64,000 nucleotides of DNA from Apus apus (lineage: Eukaryota > Chordata > Aves > Apodiformes > Apodidae): the NCBI RefSeq assembly GCF_020740795.1, contig NC_067296.1, forward strand, positions 1,651,001-1,715,000, written 5' to 3'. Each line of letters begins with the position of its first letter. The first letter of the stretch is position 1. Position numbers and translations under genes: made by a program. This document shows positions 17,439 to 62,330 of the stretch, piece by piece. Below the pieces are notes generated by a model. It was not told the origin of the DNA. It saw only the letters and a list, made by a program, of their open reading frames with translations, and did no database searches.

Positions 17439-18378
17439 TAAACACAAGCAACTGGATTAAAACAAACAAACAAACAAACCCAAACCCAACTTCCACACTA
17501 GGTCAGATGAAGATGTGATGCATTTGCTGTGCATTTCATCAGCAGATGAACGTTTCCTGAGCTACCCAGAACAATAAGGCTTTGTTAATCATCTCAGATC
17601 AGCAGCTCAGTGTTGAGTTTTCTCATGTCGTTCTCATAAGGCAAAAATTGAAATAAAAGCTCTTTTACTACTTGAAAATTAGGATCAGTTGACAGTTGCA
17701 TGTGAATATACACTGATGACATACTGTGCATGAGCTCAGGCTGCTACATCAGTTGAAGTAGTGGGAGACAAATTCATTCATCTCTGCTGAAAAAAAATCT
17801 CACTTGTAAATCCAATTCACAACAACCTGTTACCTGGGAAACCAGAAGCTCTGGGCTCCCCCTCAGGCTGTTCTCACCAGATTCCCACAAAGTGCACCAG
17901 TGGCTTATATTAATTCCTTTTTGTTTCTACACAACACACTGTTCAAAACTCCCAGGTTTGTCAGCATTCCCAATGCTGGCAAAGTAAAATGCCTCAGTGG
18001 TCCTACCCTCTTCAGAAATATTGCCAATTCAACACACTGAAGTTGCTTTCATTTTGTTTTTAATAGTTTGGTCAAATCCAAAATTTCACATTTTTTCTCC
18101 ACTCTCCCCCCCAATAAATTCTCTCTTTGCAATATTTTAAAATCCTGTCTGGTGCTTGGGATATCCAGCCCCCTTTTCCCCATCCTAATACAGCAGAAAA
18201 AGACATAATAAACATGCCATTTAAATTAAAGAAAAATGGAATAAGTGGAATCCCAGACTGCAAAAATATATACAAGCATTTACTTTTTTTTTCCTGAACT
18301 AAACATTTCAACCATAAAAATATTAAATAGCCATACCCTATAGAACTAGGGCTAAGGCTATTTCAATTATAACTATTC

Positions 18379-18384
18379 TTTATT
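18379..18384 (-). terminator. Possible proximal polyadenylation signal in the ITCH 3' UTR
   Basis: A second AATAAA on the minus strand, about 950 bp before the distal one. If used it would give a 3' UTR of about 2.05 kb. The sequence alone cannot show use. Confidence 0.3.
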
Positions 18385-20442
18385 TTAAAAATATAGGGCT
18401 GAGAGCCTTTTGGGTGATATTTATACATTAACAGTATTTCTAGGTTCCCTACATGAATCATAAAGCATTAGGCAGAACACGGACTATTTTTCATAGCTTA
18501 ATCTTGCATTATCTTGCTTAATTTAATCTCTTGTAAATATGTTAGATAACTACATTTCATTGTAAGAATTAATATAAACAGAAAATATGTATAAGGCTTT
18601 TTTTTTTTCCTCCTCATGAGCTGGGTACTGTAATTTATCCTTCAAATGTTTTGAAGCTGGCAGATTCTCCTCCTAGTCAGGTTATAGTTCTCACCATCAA
18701 TGGAACTGGAATTTCTACATCAGCAGAAAACTCTTTCCCATGCCTGTCTTAGAACATGCCTGACAAATGAGCTGGGCACTCCACAGCCTAGTGGTTCTGC
18801 CTTCCAATAGCACGTGTCACTCTTAAGACCTGAAAACCCCTTGAAGTCAGTTAAAAACTAGAGTCTCTTTGCTCTTCTTAGGCCTGAGTCAGTTTTTCCC
18901 ACTTATCGTTCAGACAGAAGGGACAGTGGGAAAGAAAGATTCTTTTCAAGACTGGAAGTTGAGTTTTGCAGTTTCCCACTGTCCAGTTTCAGCTCTGGTA
19001 TCTAGAAGCCTCTCAGCAACAGCTCCTGTGGTTGGGGCTTCACTATGTCCTACGTGCTGCTTCAAGAGTCACATCTGCTGCAGTGGCCAAGTGCTCATCT
19101 CATCCAAGTTTGCTTTCCTCCCTTCAGCCAGGGAAAGAGCTGACCAGACCCAAAAAGTGCATTCAGTCTAAAAGGAGCAGTAAAATGCAAAATGTTGCTG
19201 TAAACCAGAAAGGAATTTAATATTAACAGGTTCTAAAAGGTACTAAAAGATGTTACTAATCCATAGGAACTCACTACAAAGGTTCCTGGCTGTAAGCAAC
19301 TTCGGGCCAATCAGCTTAGAAACCTCCCCCCAAATCTTTAGTTTCAGTCTTCATAGAACAATTTACTGATGCTCCAGCTTTTCAAAAATCTGTAATCTGT
19401 GTCTGAACTTCCTAATCCTCTTGGCCTTGGTCAGTATCACGTGCCAGTTCATCAGCAAAAATGACAGCTGTTGTCATTTTCTGAATCCAGCTGGTTTGTA
19501 CCTCCTCCTGAGAACCCAGTCAGGTCTTCAGAGCAAACTGCCTGCAGCACGTAGGGGTAACACTGACAACAATGTCATTCACACTTGGACAGGAAACATC
19601 AGTCAGCAAACAGGAATCTACATGGAATCAGTGCAATCCCAGGTGGTCTTGTCTTTTGCAACCCAAGTGCAGTACCACAGTGTTAGCATTGATTGAAGAG
19701 TTAACAGGAGTTACACAGAGAATAGATGAGAATTCTTCTGAGGGCACACAGAAACGTTCAGCAACTTTGGGCAGGTGGCTGTTTTGCTGAAATTAGCAAG
19801 ACTGAGGAAAAAAAAAAATAAATCAAGCAAAGCTAGACCTTGGATTTGTGCCATGGTTTGACATCCCCTTAACAGCAGCTTGAGTCCAGCTGGCATGTGA
19901 GCAGACTCCAGGCAGGGAACAAAAACAGTCTGGCCACACTTGAGTTAGAAAAAAGAGCTTAATCCATGAATGTGCTGAGGGGACACAGAGGGTGGTCACC
20001 AGCTGGCTCTGCTAACACTGCTGTGAAGAGGCTGAGGATGATGCTGCAGCATTGCAGCTACCAATGAACTTCCCAGTGCATCAGTAGCAAAAAATGCTAC
20101 TAAAAAGGAAAGACAAAACTATTGTTAAAAATCTGTCAAGTCATTCAGTCATTCTATTTCATGAATGGTAAAACAAAGCAGAGCCCAAAGCTGTATTAAA
20201 CCTCTACTTAGGTCATACTTCATTTGTAGCCATATCTGATTGCTTATTTGATTTCTGAAAGTGCTCAGTAGAAATCCAGAGTTAATGTGGGTAAAACCTC
20301 AGGATAACACCCTTTCACTTACACATTAGTACTGTTAAATAAGTCCAAGTCAAGTCTACTTTACAATGAAGTGTGCAACAAGCAGAAGAAGTGAAGAACA
20401 TACATTGTGTTGAGTTCACATTCTTCAAGGTGCAAATTTCAG

Positions 20443-52459
<32,017 letters not shown>

Positions 52460-53004
52460 AATACAGGCTGGATCTTGAACCTGGGTGAAGAGACAATGTA
52501 AACATTTGAATCCTTGGAAACTCAGAAATTAAATAATTTGGTTTTTGATACGTAGATACATTACACTACAAACGAAGCCACCACACTTGTTTTCTCTCTA
52601 GTTCCTTTCCATTTCCCCAAAGTACAGAAAATGGTTTACAAAAAGCTTAGTCTTTACTATTACATGCTCTGTCAATATTCATGTCCCAGGCAAATGAGGT
52701 GTTTTTATTTTGTCCCTTCAATTTGCCAATTAAGAGTGACTGATGTTCTAACTGCAAAGTCTGCTGTACGCCCTGGCTATGGAGTTTAACTTCCCATGTC
52801 AAGTATTACTTTGTTTAAAATAAAAAAATAAAAAAGGAAAAAACCACAACCATAGGAAAAAAGCTGAAAATTAATAATTAAATTAGAAAGTGAATTTAAA
52901 ATGTAAAGAAACCTGCTTCTGTATTCCTTTTGTTTTCACTTGGCCAGATCAAGTCTACAGACAGGGGCTGTAATTCTAAAAAGCACCTTACTAAAAGGAA
53001 ATAC

Positions 53005-53050
53005 ATCACTAAAAGAAGAAACAGATCACTAAAAGAAGAAACAGATCACT
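53005..53050. repeat. 20-bp tandem duplication
   Basis: Two exact copies of a 20-bp unit beginning atcactaaaagaag (53005-53024, 53025-53044) and a 6-bp partial third. ITCH intron 1. Confidence 0.9.
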
Positions 53051-53210
53051 TCTGAAAGAGGATAAGACAACTTTCATTTGCAGCCCAATCTTCCCTGATT
53101 GAAGTTAATTCAATTTAGGATTTGGTTCTGGGGGGCATGGGGGTGAAAGTGGGCAGCACGCAACATTATAGCTTCAATATTAACAGGAATGCAATTGTGT
53201 GCTATTGCCC

Positions 53211-53712
53211 TGGGGTCAGCTGGGATAGAGTTAATTTTCTTCCTAGTAGCTGGTACAGTGTTTAGTTTTGGATTTAGCATGACAATAATGTTGATAACAC
53301 ACTGATGGTTTAGTTGTTGCTACACACCAAGTCCGGGACCTCTCAGCTTCTCATGCCTTGCTAGCAGGAGGCTGGAGGTGCACAAGAGAGCTCAGCCAGG
53401 AGAGCTGACCCAGCCTGGCCAAAGTAATCTTCACCTCATAGGGCATCACACTCAGCAAACAACCTGGGGGAGCTGGGCAGGGGGCAGTGATCACTGATCA
53501 GGGACTGGGCATTGGCCAGCGGGTGGTGAGCAGCTGCATCACATGTTTTGTATCATCTTTCATTATTTTATCTTCCTTTTCTGTACCATTAAACTGTCTT
53601 TATCTCATTTCATGAGTTTTACATTTTCCCCCCAACTTTCTTCCCCATCCCACTGGGACAAGAGAGGGGGAGAGGGAGCAGCTGTGTTGCTGACCAGGGT
53701 TAAATCACAACA
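53211..53712 (+). mobile_element. Solo LTR of an avian endogenous retrovirus (probable)
   Basis: About 500 bp with TG...CA ends. It begins 'tggggtcagctgggatagag', contains a 3' segment 'attaaactgtctttatctca' typical of the R region with its poly(A) signal, and ends 'aaatcacaaca'. The sequence is familiar to me as a dispersed avian LTR. No viral coding sequence flanks it. I could not see a clear target-site duplication. Confidence 0.75.
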
Positions 53713-54473
53713 GCTGTTATACTAAGAACAGTCAGCACTTTGGAAATATCCAGATATCCTTCTCTCCTGTTCAGTTTCAAAACACATTTGCAGCTCAACA
53801 TCCCTTACTAACTAAACTAGCCAACTATCAGAAAGTCCTCTACAGCAGATGACCCACTGGAAAATGAATGGGTTGTTGAAGACTCCAAATTAGCTGCTGG
53901 ATGCAACTTCCAGGCTGCTTCCTGCAGCCCTCTCATGCCATGTTCCCTCCCTTGTGCTGTTTCCTCACTGTCTTCTGAGATCACAATCTACTGCAAAACC
54001 GTTCATCCACCTCTGCCTGACCTCCCCCTCTCAGGGCTCCCACCTCTCCAGGCTCAGCTGCTCTGGCCCAAGGGTTGCTAATGAGTGCAGGCAAATCTCA
54101 GCCCGCTGTGCACACCTTGGGTCAGCCGCTGGATGAGGCCCAAAGAAGATCAAATACCACTTCCCAGCTCTCAGGTCACTTTCTGCACACAATGTTATTT
54201 CCAACAAGGAAAACAACATGTTAGCATAAGCTGCTGCTATCTCTACCTTGAGTACAAAAGGCTTTATGTAGGAACTTCCCACCTGGTAACAGCACAAGCA
54301 GGCCCAACAAGTGCATGTGTTACCCTCTGCATGCCATGCAAACCAGGATTTATAAAAGCCGACCGGATCCGAGTATGACAGCTTTCTTTTTAGAGGCTGC
54401 AATCTGCAGCAAAAGCCTTTATACTGTGACAGTTACTGCAAAACTGCTAATTCCACAGGTATTCCAGAAGTGG

Positions 54474-54595
54474 CAGGTTGGATGGGGCTTGGAGCAACCT
54501 GGGCTGGTGGGAGGTGTCCCTGCCCATGCAGGGGGTTGGGACTGGATGAGCTTTAAGGTCCCTTCCAACCCAAACCAGTCTGGGATTCTATGATA
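54474..54595 (+). mobile_element. CR1 LINE, very short 3' end
   Basis: Starts inside 'ggcaggttggatggggcttg' and ends 'ctgggattctatgat'. ITCH intron 1. Confidence 0.92.
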
Positions 54596-56265
54596 CTAAA
54601 AGCAAATGTCTTTATTTAAGATAAGCAGTTCTGTCAACAACTAGATGCTAACAGGCCATCATGTGTGAACATCAAGGATTTTAACCATACTAGACCTCTG
54701 GACCCCTTTCCAACAGAAAGAAGTACTATTATTGTTTTCAAATTATGTCATAGATAATCATTTTACGAACAAAAATATAAGCTGAGAGATTATTATAAAC
54801 TATGTATATCTGCTTTTTAAATTAATTGTAACGCAACAAGTACTTCCTCCAGTTGAATCTGTTATTCCAAATGACTGAGAATAAATTCTCAAGTGTTTTT
54901 CTGCAGTAGAAAATTACACACATCTTCATAAATATTTAGCAGTTTGGTTTGGATCTGGGTTGGTTTTGTTGGTTTTTTTTTCTGCTGTTCTGGTTTTGTT
55001 TTGATTTAAATTATAGTAAGTCCATACTGGCAATTTTTTCCTCAGCTGCTGCTACCTGCTTCCAGGAAACCTGTGAGAGTTTGGAATTTAGGAACATTAG
55101 TTGCAAGGTTTGAAAGCTGAGACAGAGGGAGCAGGGCAGTGTAACAGACACTCACACCATGAAAATGTAAGTATAATTGTCTTGGAAATTAAGAAGACAA
55201 ATTATTTGATGTATGAAAAGATACAACAGAGAATAATACAGAATTAATATCTTATTGTCATAAAAAATAAACCATTCACTTACTTGCCTGAATTACTTAC
55301 TGGACCTCTACTGTCAGGCAGGTTTGTTTGTTTTTATAACATGCTACCATTATGTGTAGATTATTAGATAAATTATGCTCAGCTCCATAATTGCATCTGC
55401 CATTGTTTGTACTTGGGCAGATTTGAACAAACATGGCTTAAAATAAATCCACCTCACAGCAGGAAAGCTGGTCCACACATCCTTTTGGGATTGAGTTCTT
55501 TGAATGTCTCCTCTGCCTAGAGTGCTTTCTCAGGAGCCTCCCCTGATGCTGTTTGGCCCAACAGCATCATCTACAGTGACATTTTAATCCATGACAGCAA
55601 ACTTCTACGCCAGATTTTTTGGGTTTGAGTGGTGTAGAAGACGACATTTTAGAGGAGCCCTGATGCTACAAACACCTCCCGAAAAAGCAAGGCAGAAAGG
55701 GAGGATTCTCATTTATTTTAACAAATCATGAGTGGGGAGAAAAGCAGCTTTGGTTGAAGCACAGTAAGGGAAGAGGTGGAAAAGAGCTTCTTACCCCATA
55801 AAATCAAGGAGCATAAATAGAAGAAAAATGCTATCTAAAGCTCCAGAGATCTTTAGAGTCTCTCACCAGCTTAACTCACAGTGACTTGTTCTCAGCAATG
55901 AAATACATCTATTAAAGAACTGAATTACTGAAGAAGGGAATTTTGTTTTGAATTTATTTGAAAGACTGGAAGACACAATTAGGTCAGTGTGAAATCCTGT
56001 GACTGGATATTACACATGCATAGCTTTGAAAACAAGCTGGCACACAGTCTTTATAATTTAAAAAATACTGAAATAATTGCACACTGTTGGCTGCTGGAAG
56101 CCTTATGTTTAGTAATTAATTTTAAGAACAGGCTAAGCTGCTCTTTACGGGTGTACCAATTCAAAGTGTATTTGCTGTTTCAATAATCCAGTTAAAAAAA
56201 AAAGTATACTGAAAAAGTTTCTTTAATATACCTAAGTAATTTTAGCAGTGGTTTCAAAAACAACT

Positions 56266-56314
56266 TGATCTCAAAGGCCTTTTCCAACCAGAACAATTCT
56301 GTGCCTCTGTGCAA
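56266..56314 (+). mobile_element. CR1 3' tail
   Basis: About 49 bp: 'tgatctcaaaggccttttcc' then 'caattctgtgcctctgtg'. ITCH intron 1. Confidence 0.7.
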
Positions 56315-57481
56315 CACAGGAATCCAGACTTTTGAAAAAAGTGTAAAACATAGTAAGTTTTGTTTAAAAAACTGCATGGAAGGTGTAAAATAATTCCCTG
56401 TTGTAAAGGGGATATGTCATCTACAGGTATGCAAGTTACAGACAATTAAGCAAAGATAAGATTAGATATTTCAGAGGAAGTTCAAAGTCATCTGTTTACA
56501 TTAAAACTGCACTTTTTTGTGTGCCAGAAATTAAACACAAATGCCTTCTCTGCTTCCCCCAAACACTGAAGCCTCTTTTTAATTGCATATTGTGGAAAAG
56601 TTCTTTCCTCTTAAATGTTAGATATAATTGCCTAGTAAGCCCAGAGACAGCTAGTTTGGCAACTTGGTTAGCAAATTTGCAGTTATTTTAACTGTCCAAG
56701 TTTCATCTCTAAAGCAAAAAGTACTTTGACAAAGCTTTTTTTATTGTTTTACATTTTTATAATATTTTTTTTCCTAAAATAAGATTTAAGGACATGGTCA
56801 GTTTTGCCCAAACAAGTAAGAAGACAGAAAGAAACTGCTGAGTAATCAACCAGGAAGAAAAGAACAGACACAGATTATAAGAGTGTTGAGCACACATTGG
56901 GAAGGGAAGCAATTATGAGGTTTACATCAAGGGATATTTACATAAGGAATGGAAACAAAGAGGGTTTTAAACTCAATTCAGATTAGCTGCCTTGGCCATC
57001 AAAGCATGTGAGCAGCACTACACTTACTTACAGAAAACCCTGTAAATCAAAGTGGTCTCTGCCATAACACATCTGTTGAAATTTAAAACCCAGATGCTTA
57101 AGTTGTCTTTTGAACAAATGTGAAATACAGAGCTCACTGGGGTCAAAACCAGACTCCAGGCTGAGTTACTGAGCTGGTGATGGTCCTGTCTGTACTGTTA
57201 CCAGCACTTGTACTCGCTGGGGCAATACTATGGACACAGCTCCCTCCATGTGTGTACCTGCTCCTTTACCTGTTTACACAGCTCACATCCAGGCTGCTGC
57301 TCTGATAACAACAAGTGAGGTGCAGACTCAGAGACAACAGTTGAGACAACTCAATATTCTAGCTAAAAAAATATATATATAGGAAATACAATTTAATCAG
57401 TTTGGGAAAGAACCCAAGTGCCATGACCTTCAGAGGCTGCAATGAGTGAAAAGCAAGAGACATAAGATGGCCATGAAGATG

Positions 57482-57913
57482 ATCTGAAGGCTGGAGCAGC
57501 TCTGCTCTGGAGACAGGCTGGGAGAGTTGGGGTGTTCAGCCTGGAGAAGAGAAGGCTCCAGGGAGACCTTAGAGCACCTTCCAGTGCCTGAAGGGGCTCC
57601 AGGAAAGCTGGGGAGGGACTTGGGACAAGGGCAGGGAGGGAGAGGGCAAGGGGGGATGGATTAAAACTGGAAGAGAGGAGATTTAGATTAAAACATGATG
57701 AGGAAGTTCTTCAGTGTGAGGGTGGTGAGACCCTGGCCCAGGCTGCCCAGGGAAGCTGTGGCTGCCCCATCCCTGGCAGTGTTGAAGGGCAGGTTGGATG
57801 GGGCTTGGAGCAGCCTGGGCTGGTGGGAGGTGTCCCTGCCCATGCAGGGGGGGGGTTGGGACTGAATGATCTTGAAGGTCCCTTCCAACCAAAACCATTG
57901 TATGATTCTGTAA
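57482..57913 (+). mobile_element. CR1 LINE, little-diverged subfamily
   Basis: Starts at 'gatctgaaggctggagcagc' and ends 'attgtatgattctgtaa'. The usual six-G run is expanded to nine. ITCH intron 1. Confidence 0.93.
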
Positions 57914-59699
57914 TATCCTGAACTAGGATCAAGAGATGGCTCAATTCAGTGTCATGAACAGATTTAAAATTACAGTAGCAAACTGAACTGCAGACTAACA
58001 GCACTAAACACCTTTCTGAAAAACACTCAGGTAATTATTTATGCAACACTAATCCTCAGAGCTGATTTCTTGTTTTTCCTAAAAATCTACCATTTCAAAA
58101 GAGAACTGAACATGGGAAATTCTCCTGAATCCCAAGTTTAAGTCAGAAAAGCTGAAAAACATTTAACCTATCAAAACAAAGAGATTGCCCAGGGAAAGAC
58201 AGAATAACTCTAGAAATGTTGTGGCCAGACACACAGTGATATTCCCACTGTAACTTTCACCTCAACACCAACAACACTGCTTGCAATCCAAACTGAACTG
58301 TGTCTTCAGGCCTCCCAAACCAAAGGCATTTCATCAAAATTACAGAGTTAATTCATTAGCATTTCTATACACCAAGGAGTCTGCTTGTATAACCTGCACT
58401 TCAGCAGAAATATTTCATGTTCTTCTACATACATATAATATTTGATCCTGAATAAAATTGTTGGAATAACAACCTGTAAAGATACAGTACTGCAATATAT
58501 GAAATGCAAAGAAAAAGAACAACACATGTAATTTGAGTTTTCCTCCCCTTCAGTACTTCCCCCACCACAAGCTGTTTTTAGACTAAAACTGTGGCAAAGC
58601 AGGACAAAAGGGACAAAACAGGCTTTGCCACCAACTCAGATAACTGGCCAGTGAATTTCCTTTCTAAGTAAAAGGATGTTAGTTTTTACTAACTTCTAAG
58701 AAATGCTCAAAGAAGGGAGAGAAAAAAAAAGATAAAAGTGTACATGAACATCACATGCCTTTTGCTGGGTTCCAGAAAGCCTGGCAAGAAAAGCCACTGC
58801 AGAGAGCTGCACAAGATAATTAGAACCATTTGTGAAAACAATGAGATAGTCTATTTTTATTTCAGCCATTTCCTTCTCATGGTACAATCCATTTCAAAGA
58901 AGACAACAATTCATATATGCAAACCACTAAGCTAAAACTGGTTCACTGCTGTCATCTTAGAGCAATACTCAAAATGGCTGGCTCTTAAATACCACTGTTG
59001 GAAAACGAGATATATTAAACTTGGCATGCATGGTAATCCACAGGAGAGAGAATTAAACTGGTATTAGGAAGACAGAAGAGTAGACAGTGAAACTGGCACT
59101 GTTTTAACTACCACAAATTTAAACAGATTTTTAAACTGTTGGATTTGCTGGTATGAACGGGACATTAGCTGGATTAACTCCTGCATTTTACAAACCACTG
59201 CATTTATAAATTCTTTTTGGTCTTTTAAAACTCTTTTTAAAAAAACCTTTTGTAATAATGTAGTTTCGACCCAATACTGCACTGACTCAGAACTGCATCT
59301 CAATACTTCTTGAGATGAGGCATCTGGAAGCTTTCAATGGGAGTGCACAACCAGAGCAATGTTGCCATCTGTGGAGTGGAAGGTAAGCAGCTACCTTGCT
59401 ACTTGCAAAGCAAGACAAACTGCTTTTCATTCAAGAAACCAGATATTCAAGCCTATTCCTTTAGAATGGTTGAATGTCCCCAGGTGTTATCATGGGCTGA
59501 CAATACACTTGCAAAGTAAAAGTTTGTTTATAAGGTTTTATGCTCTTTTATCCATTTCATGATGGGCAAAACTATTTTCCTAGGCCCCCTCTTCTGGAAA
59601 CTTACCCTGCAGGTCAAGATTTATAAGTCCCTGTTGGTTGCCTTTTCTGTCACAAAATCTCACAGATCCCTATGAGTACAGAACACTTCCACTTAACTT

Positions 59700-60240
59700 A
59701 CCAAAGACAACTAATCCAATTTAGCCTCAAGACTGTCTCCACAGTAGGTAGCTGTATTGGATTTATGTGGTAAGGTTTTGGTAGCAGGGCAGCTGCAGGA
59801 GTGGCCAACTGTGAGAAGAGACGTGGGGCTGCATCTATGTTGGGCAGACCTGGCTCCAAAACAGACCCACCACTGGCCAAAGCTGAGTCCACCAGTGATG
59901 CTGGTAATGTCTCTGTGATAATACTTTTAAGAAAAGGTGTGTGAGAAGGGAGTAAGAAAACACAAGAGAAAGAACTATGCAAATACCAAGGAGAGTGCAG
60001 AAGGGAAGAGGTGCTTCAGGCAACAGAGAATTCCCTGCAGTCCATGGTGAAGCAGGTTGTCCCCTTGCAGCCCATGGAGGGCCAGGCTAGAGCAGATACC
60101 CACCCTGCAGCCTGTGGAGGACCCCACATGGGAGCAGGTGGATGTGGTACAAAGGAAGGCACAGCCTGTGGAGAGCCCTGGGTTAAGCCCTCACACTGCT
60201 ACTGACCATCACATTTCAGCTGCATCACATTTCTTGTAGA
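59700..60240 (-). mobile_element. Dispersed repeat, probably ERV-derived fragment
   Basis: Read on the minus strand, it contains 'ccatgggctgcaaggggaca', 'cctccacaggctgcagggtg' and ends around 'gctaccaaaaccttaccaca'. I recognise this pattern as a common avian LTR-element-derived repeat, from memory only. No intact gene is present; the partial open frame is not a retroviral protein I can name. Confidence 0.5.
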
Positions 60241-60364
60241 ATGGGTTAAAGGAAGTTCAGCTTCCAACACAGGAATTTAACTCATGATCTGAATCCTACC
60301 AGCTGACAGTATTATGATCAGTTTTTATGAGCTGTTTGCTGTGAAGAGGTTCCAGAACTGGGGG

Positions 60365-60386
60365 TGATTCACTATATAGTGAATCA
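60365..60386. repeat. 22-bp perfect palindrome
   Basis: Bases 60365-60386 are identical to their reverse complement: 11-bp half-site tgattcactat followed by its inverse, with no spacer. It lies about 125 bp from the ERV-derived fragment, in ITCH intron 1. Confidence 0.9.
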
Positions 60387-62221
60387 GCTTCTCAATGAGC
60401 AATATTCTTCTTTCATAGGGAAATAACCTATTAGCACTTCCAAAGGCCAAAGTTCCTCTGATCTTACACAATTCCTGTTATTAGGACTGTTCCACTGTCA
60501 GTATAGATGCCTAACAAAAAGGAATCCAGTTCTGGCAATTAGAACTCTCACATCTTGTAATAATTCATTAGAGTTTTCACTCTTAATTCTTCCACATCCT
60601 TGCCCTGTGAACCATGTCCTGTGTGGACCTTTGAGGAAATACAGGTAAAAAAAAAATAATTTGTGCTGTAACTTCAGGGTCATCCTTCCTCTGAGAGGAA
60701 GGAAAGAGTTACAACTAAGACTGAAGGCAATGTCATTGATAGAGCTTTAACAGGCAAAAAGCCTTTGTACATTTCATTTTTTAAAAACAACATTGCTATA
60801 TTTCCAGGTTTCTAAGAAGAAAATACCTAAAAAGTATAAACAACATTTTCCAGTGGTGAACTTGAAAGAGAATTTTCTCAAGGGAAAAACAGGAAGTGTG
60901 GCCAGACAGTTAGAAGCAGTAACTGTCCAGCTGTGCACCAGCAGTAAGCTGACCACACCCCCCTGAGCATTAGTGCTTTCTTGGGATTGCTGCTCTTTCA
61001 GAAACACAATATTCTACAGCACACAGCCTGGTTATGGATTACCCAAATAGGATTGTACCCCAACTGTAGAAATAAGTGCATTTGTTTTGTAGCACTGAGA
61101 TTGTATTTCTCATCTCAATGTTTATCAAGAAGCACTGAAGAGGAGTCCAATACTCAGAAAACACAGAGCTCCCAACCGCAGCCCTATTTTTGCCCTGTAA
61201 CATCTCATTTAGCCCCCCAGGAATACTCACCCTTCAGCTGGCTCTGAGCCCAAGAGGTTCCTACACAGCAGAACTGCCAGTCTTCAGCATCTCAGTCCAA
61301 GATTGATATTGGTGTTAGCAACAGGCTACTTTGGACCTTACCATGAGAGCACGAAAAAGAGATCTTCTAGAGAACTTTACTCAAAGTCTCTTCCTGCCTG
61401 TTGCTATGGAAAGGGGAAGGACAGAATTTATCTGGAGGCCTCTGCTTCTCACTGCTTCAGCTACCTGACAGTACTGACAAGAGATGATCTCACACAGCTC
61501 CACAAACCATAAGCTACTTATTAATGCTATTTAATTATTCTTAATTAGGGCAATAAAATAGTCTTTATATGACCACCCAGAGCAAAAATATTGTCAAAAT
61601 TTTAAGTTATTCTCTCCCCTTTAAGCAATTTTCTTGCTTGTAATCTATTAACTGATAATTGCCTGGAAGGAATATTTCAATTCACCTTTTTGTAGTTTTA
61701 ACAGTTTTCCAGAAATTCAAGAACTTAGCAGAAATAGTTGAGAAAAACCTAAATTAATATTTTCATACTTAAAACAAAGGTAGTCAAGGACTAGAAGTTA
61801 TCTCAAATAAAACACATGAACATAAGCCTGAAAGATAAAAAAATGCACCCTAAAACCAAAATTTTGCCTGTTATGAAAAGGAAGGACAGTGAGACAAACC
61901 ACATAAAACAGCCATAGTACAAAGCCTTGTGAAAGATTGCACAGAGGATGAAAAATGTTGGCTTGGTTTTACTCTGATGTTTCTGAACATGGTCTAAACA
62001 ACTGTCAAGCAGCATTTACATCTTATCTCTCAGCATCTTTCTATGAATATTTTTGTTCTCTATGCTGTGCATTCCAAAAAAATAAATCTAAAAGTGATCT
62101 GAAAAGAACATAAATGAAAATGTGTTACTGAAAGAGCACATGAGGAAATAAGGGTATCTTAAAATGAGAACACACTTCTAAGAATTACTTTCTAATTTCC
62201 TCCTTATTTTTTTTTAGTAGA

Positions 62222-62330
62222 ACCACACAATAATTTAGGCTGGTGAGGACCTCTGGAGGTCATTGTATCCAGGACCCTCTGAGAACACGGACAATTTCAA
62301 AGTTAAACCAAGCTGCTCAGTCTCATAAAA
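62222..62330 (-). mobile_element. CR1 3' end, decayed
   Basis: Plus strand reads 'ggctggtgaggacctctgga' then 'ggtcattgtatccaggaccc', which is a weakened CR1 3' end on the minus strand. ITCH intron 1. Confidence 0.65.

Larger units (their letters stand above)
17410..20442 (-). other. ITCH: ITCH 3' untranslated region (probable)
   Basis: About 3 kb between the ITCH stop and a consensus polyadenylation signal. No CR1 fragment is visible between about 16750 and 22400, while they recur every 2-4 kb elsewhere, which fits a selected transcribed UTR. The length is similar to the long 3' UTR of mammalian ITCH as I recall it. The end position is inferred from the AATAAA at 17433-17438 and is accurate to some tens of bases. 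Confidence 0.65.

Noticed and set aside
59698-59982. Minus-strand frame of 94 codons
   Set aside because: Lies inside a dispersed ERV-like repeat and matches no viral or host protein I can name.
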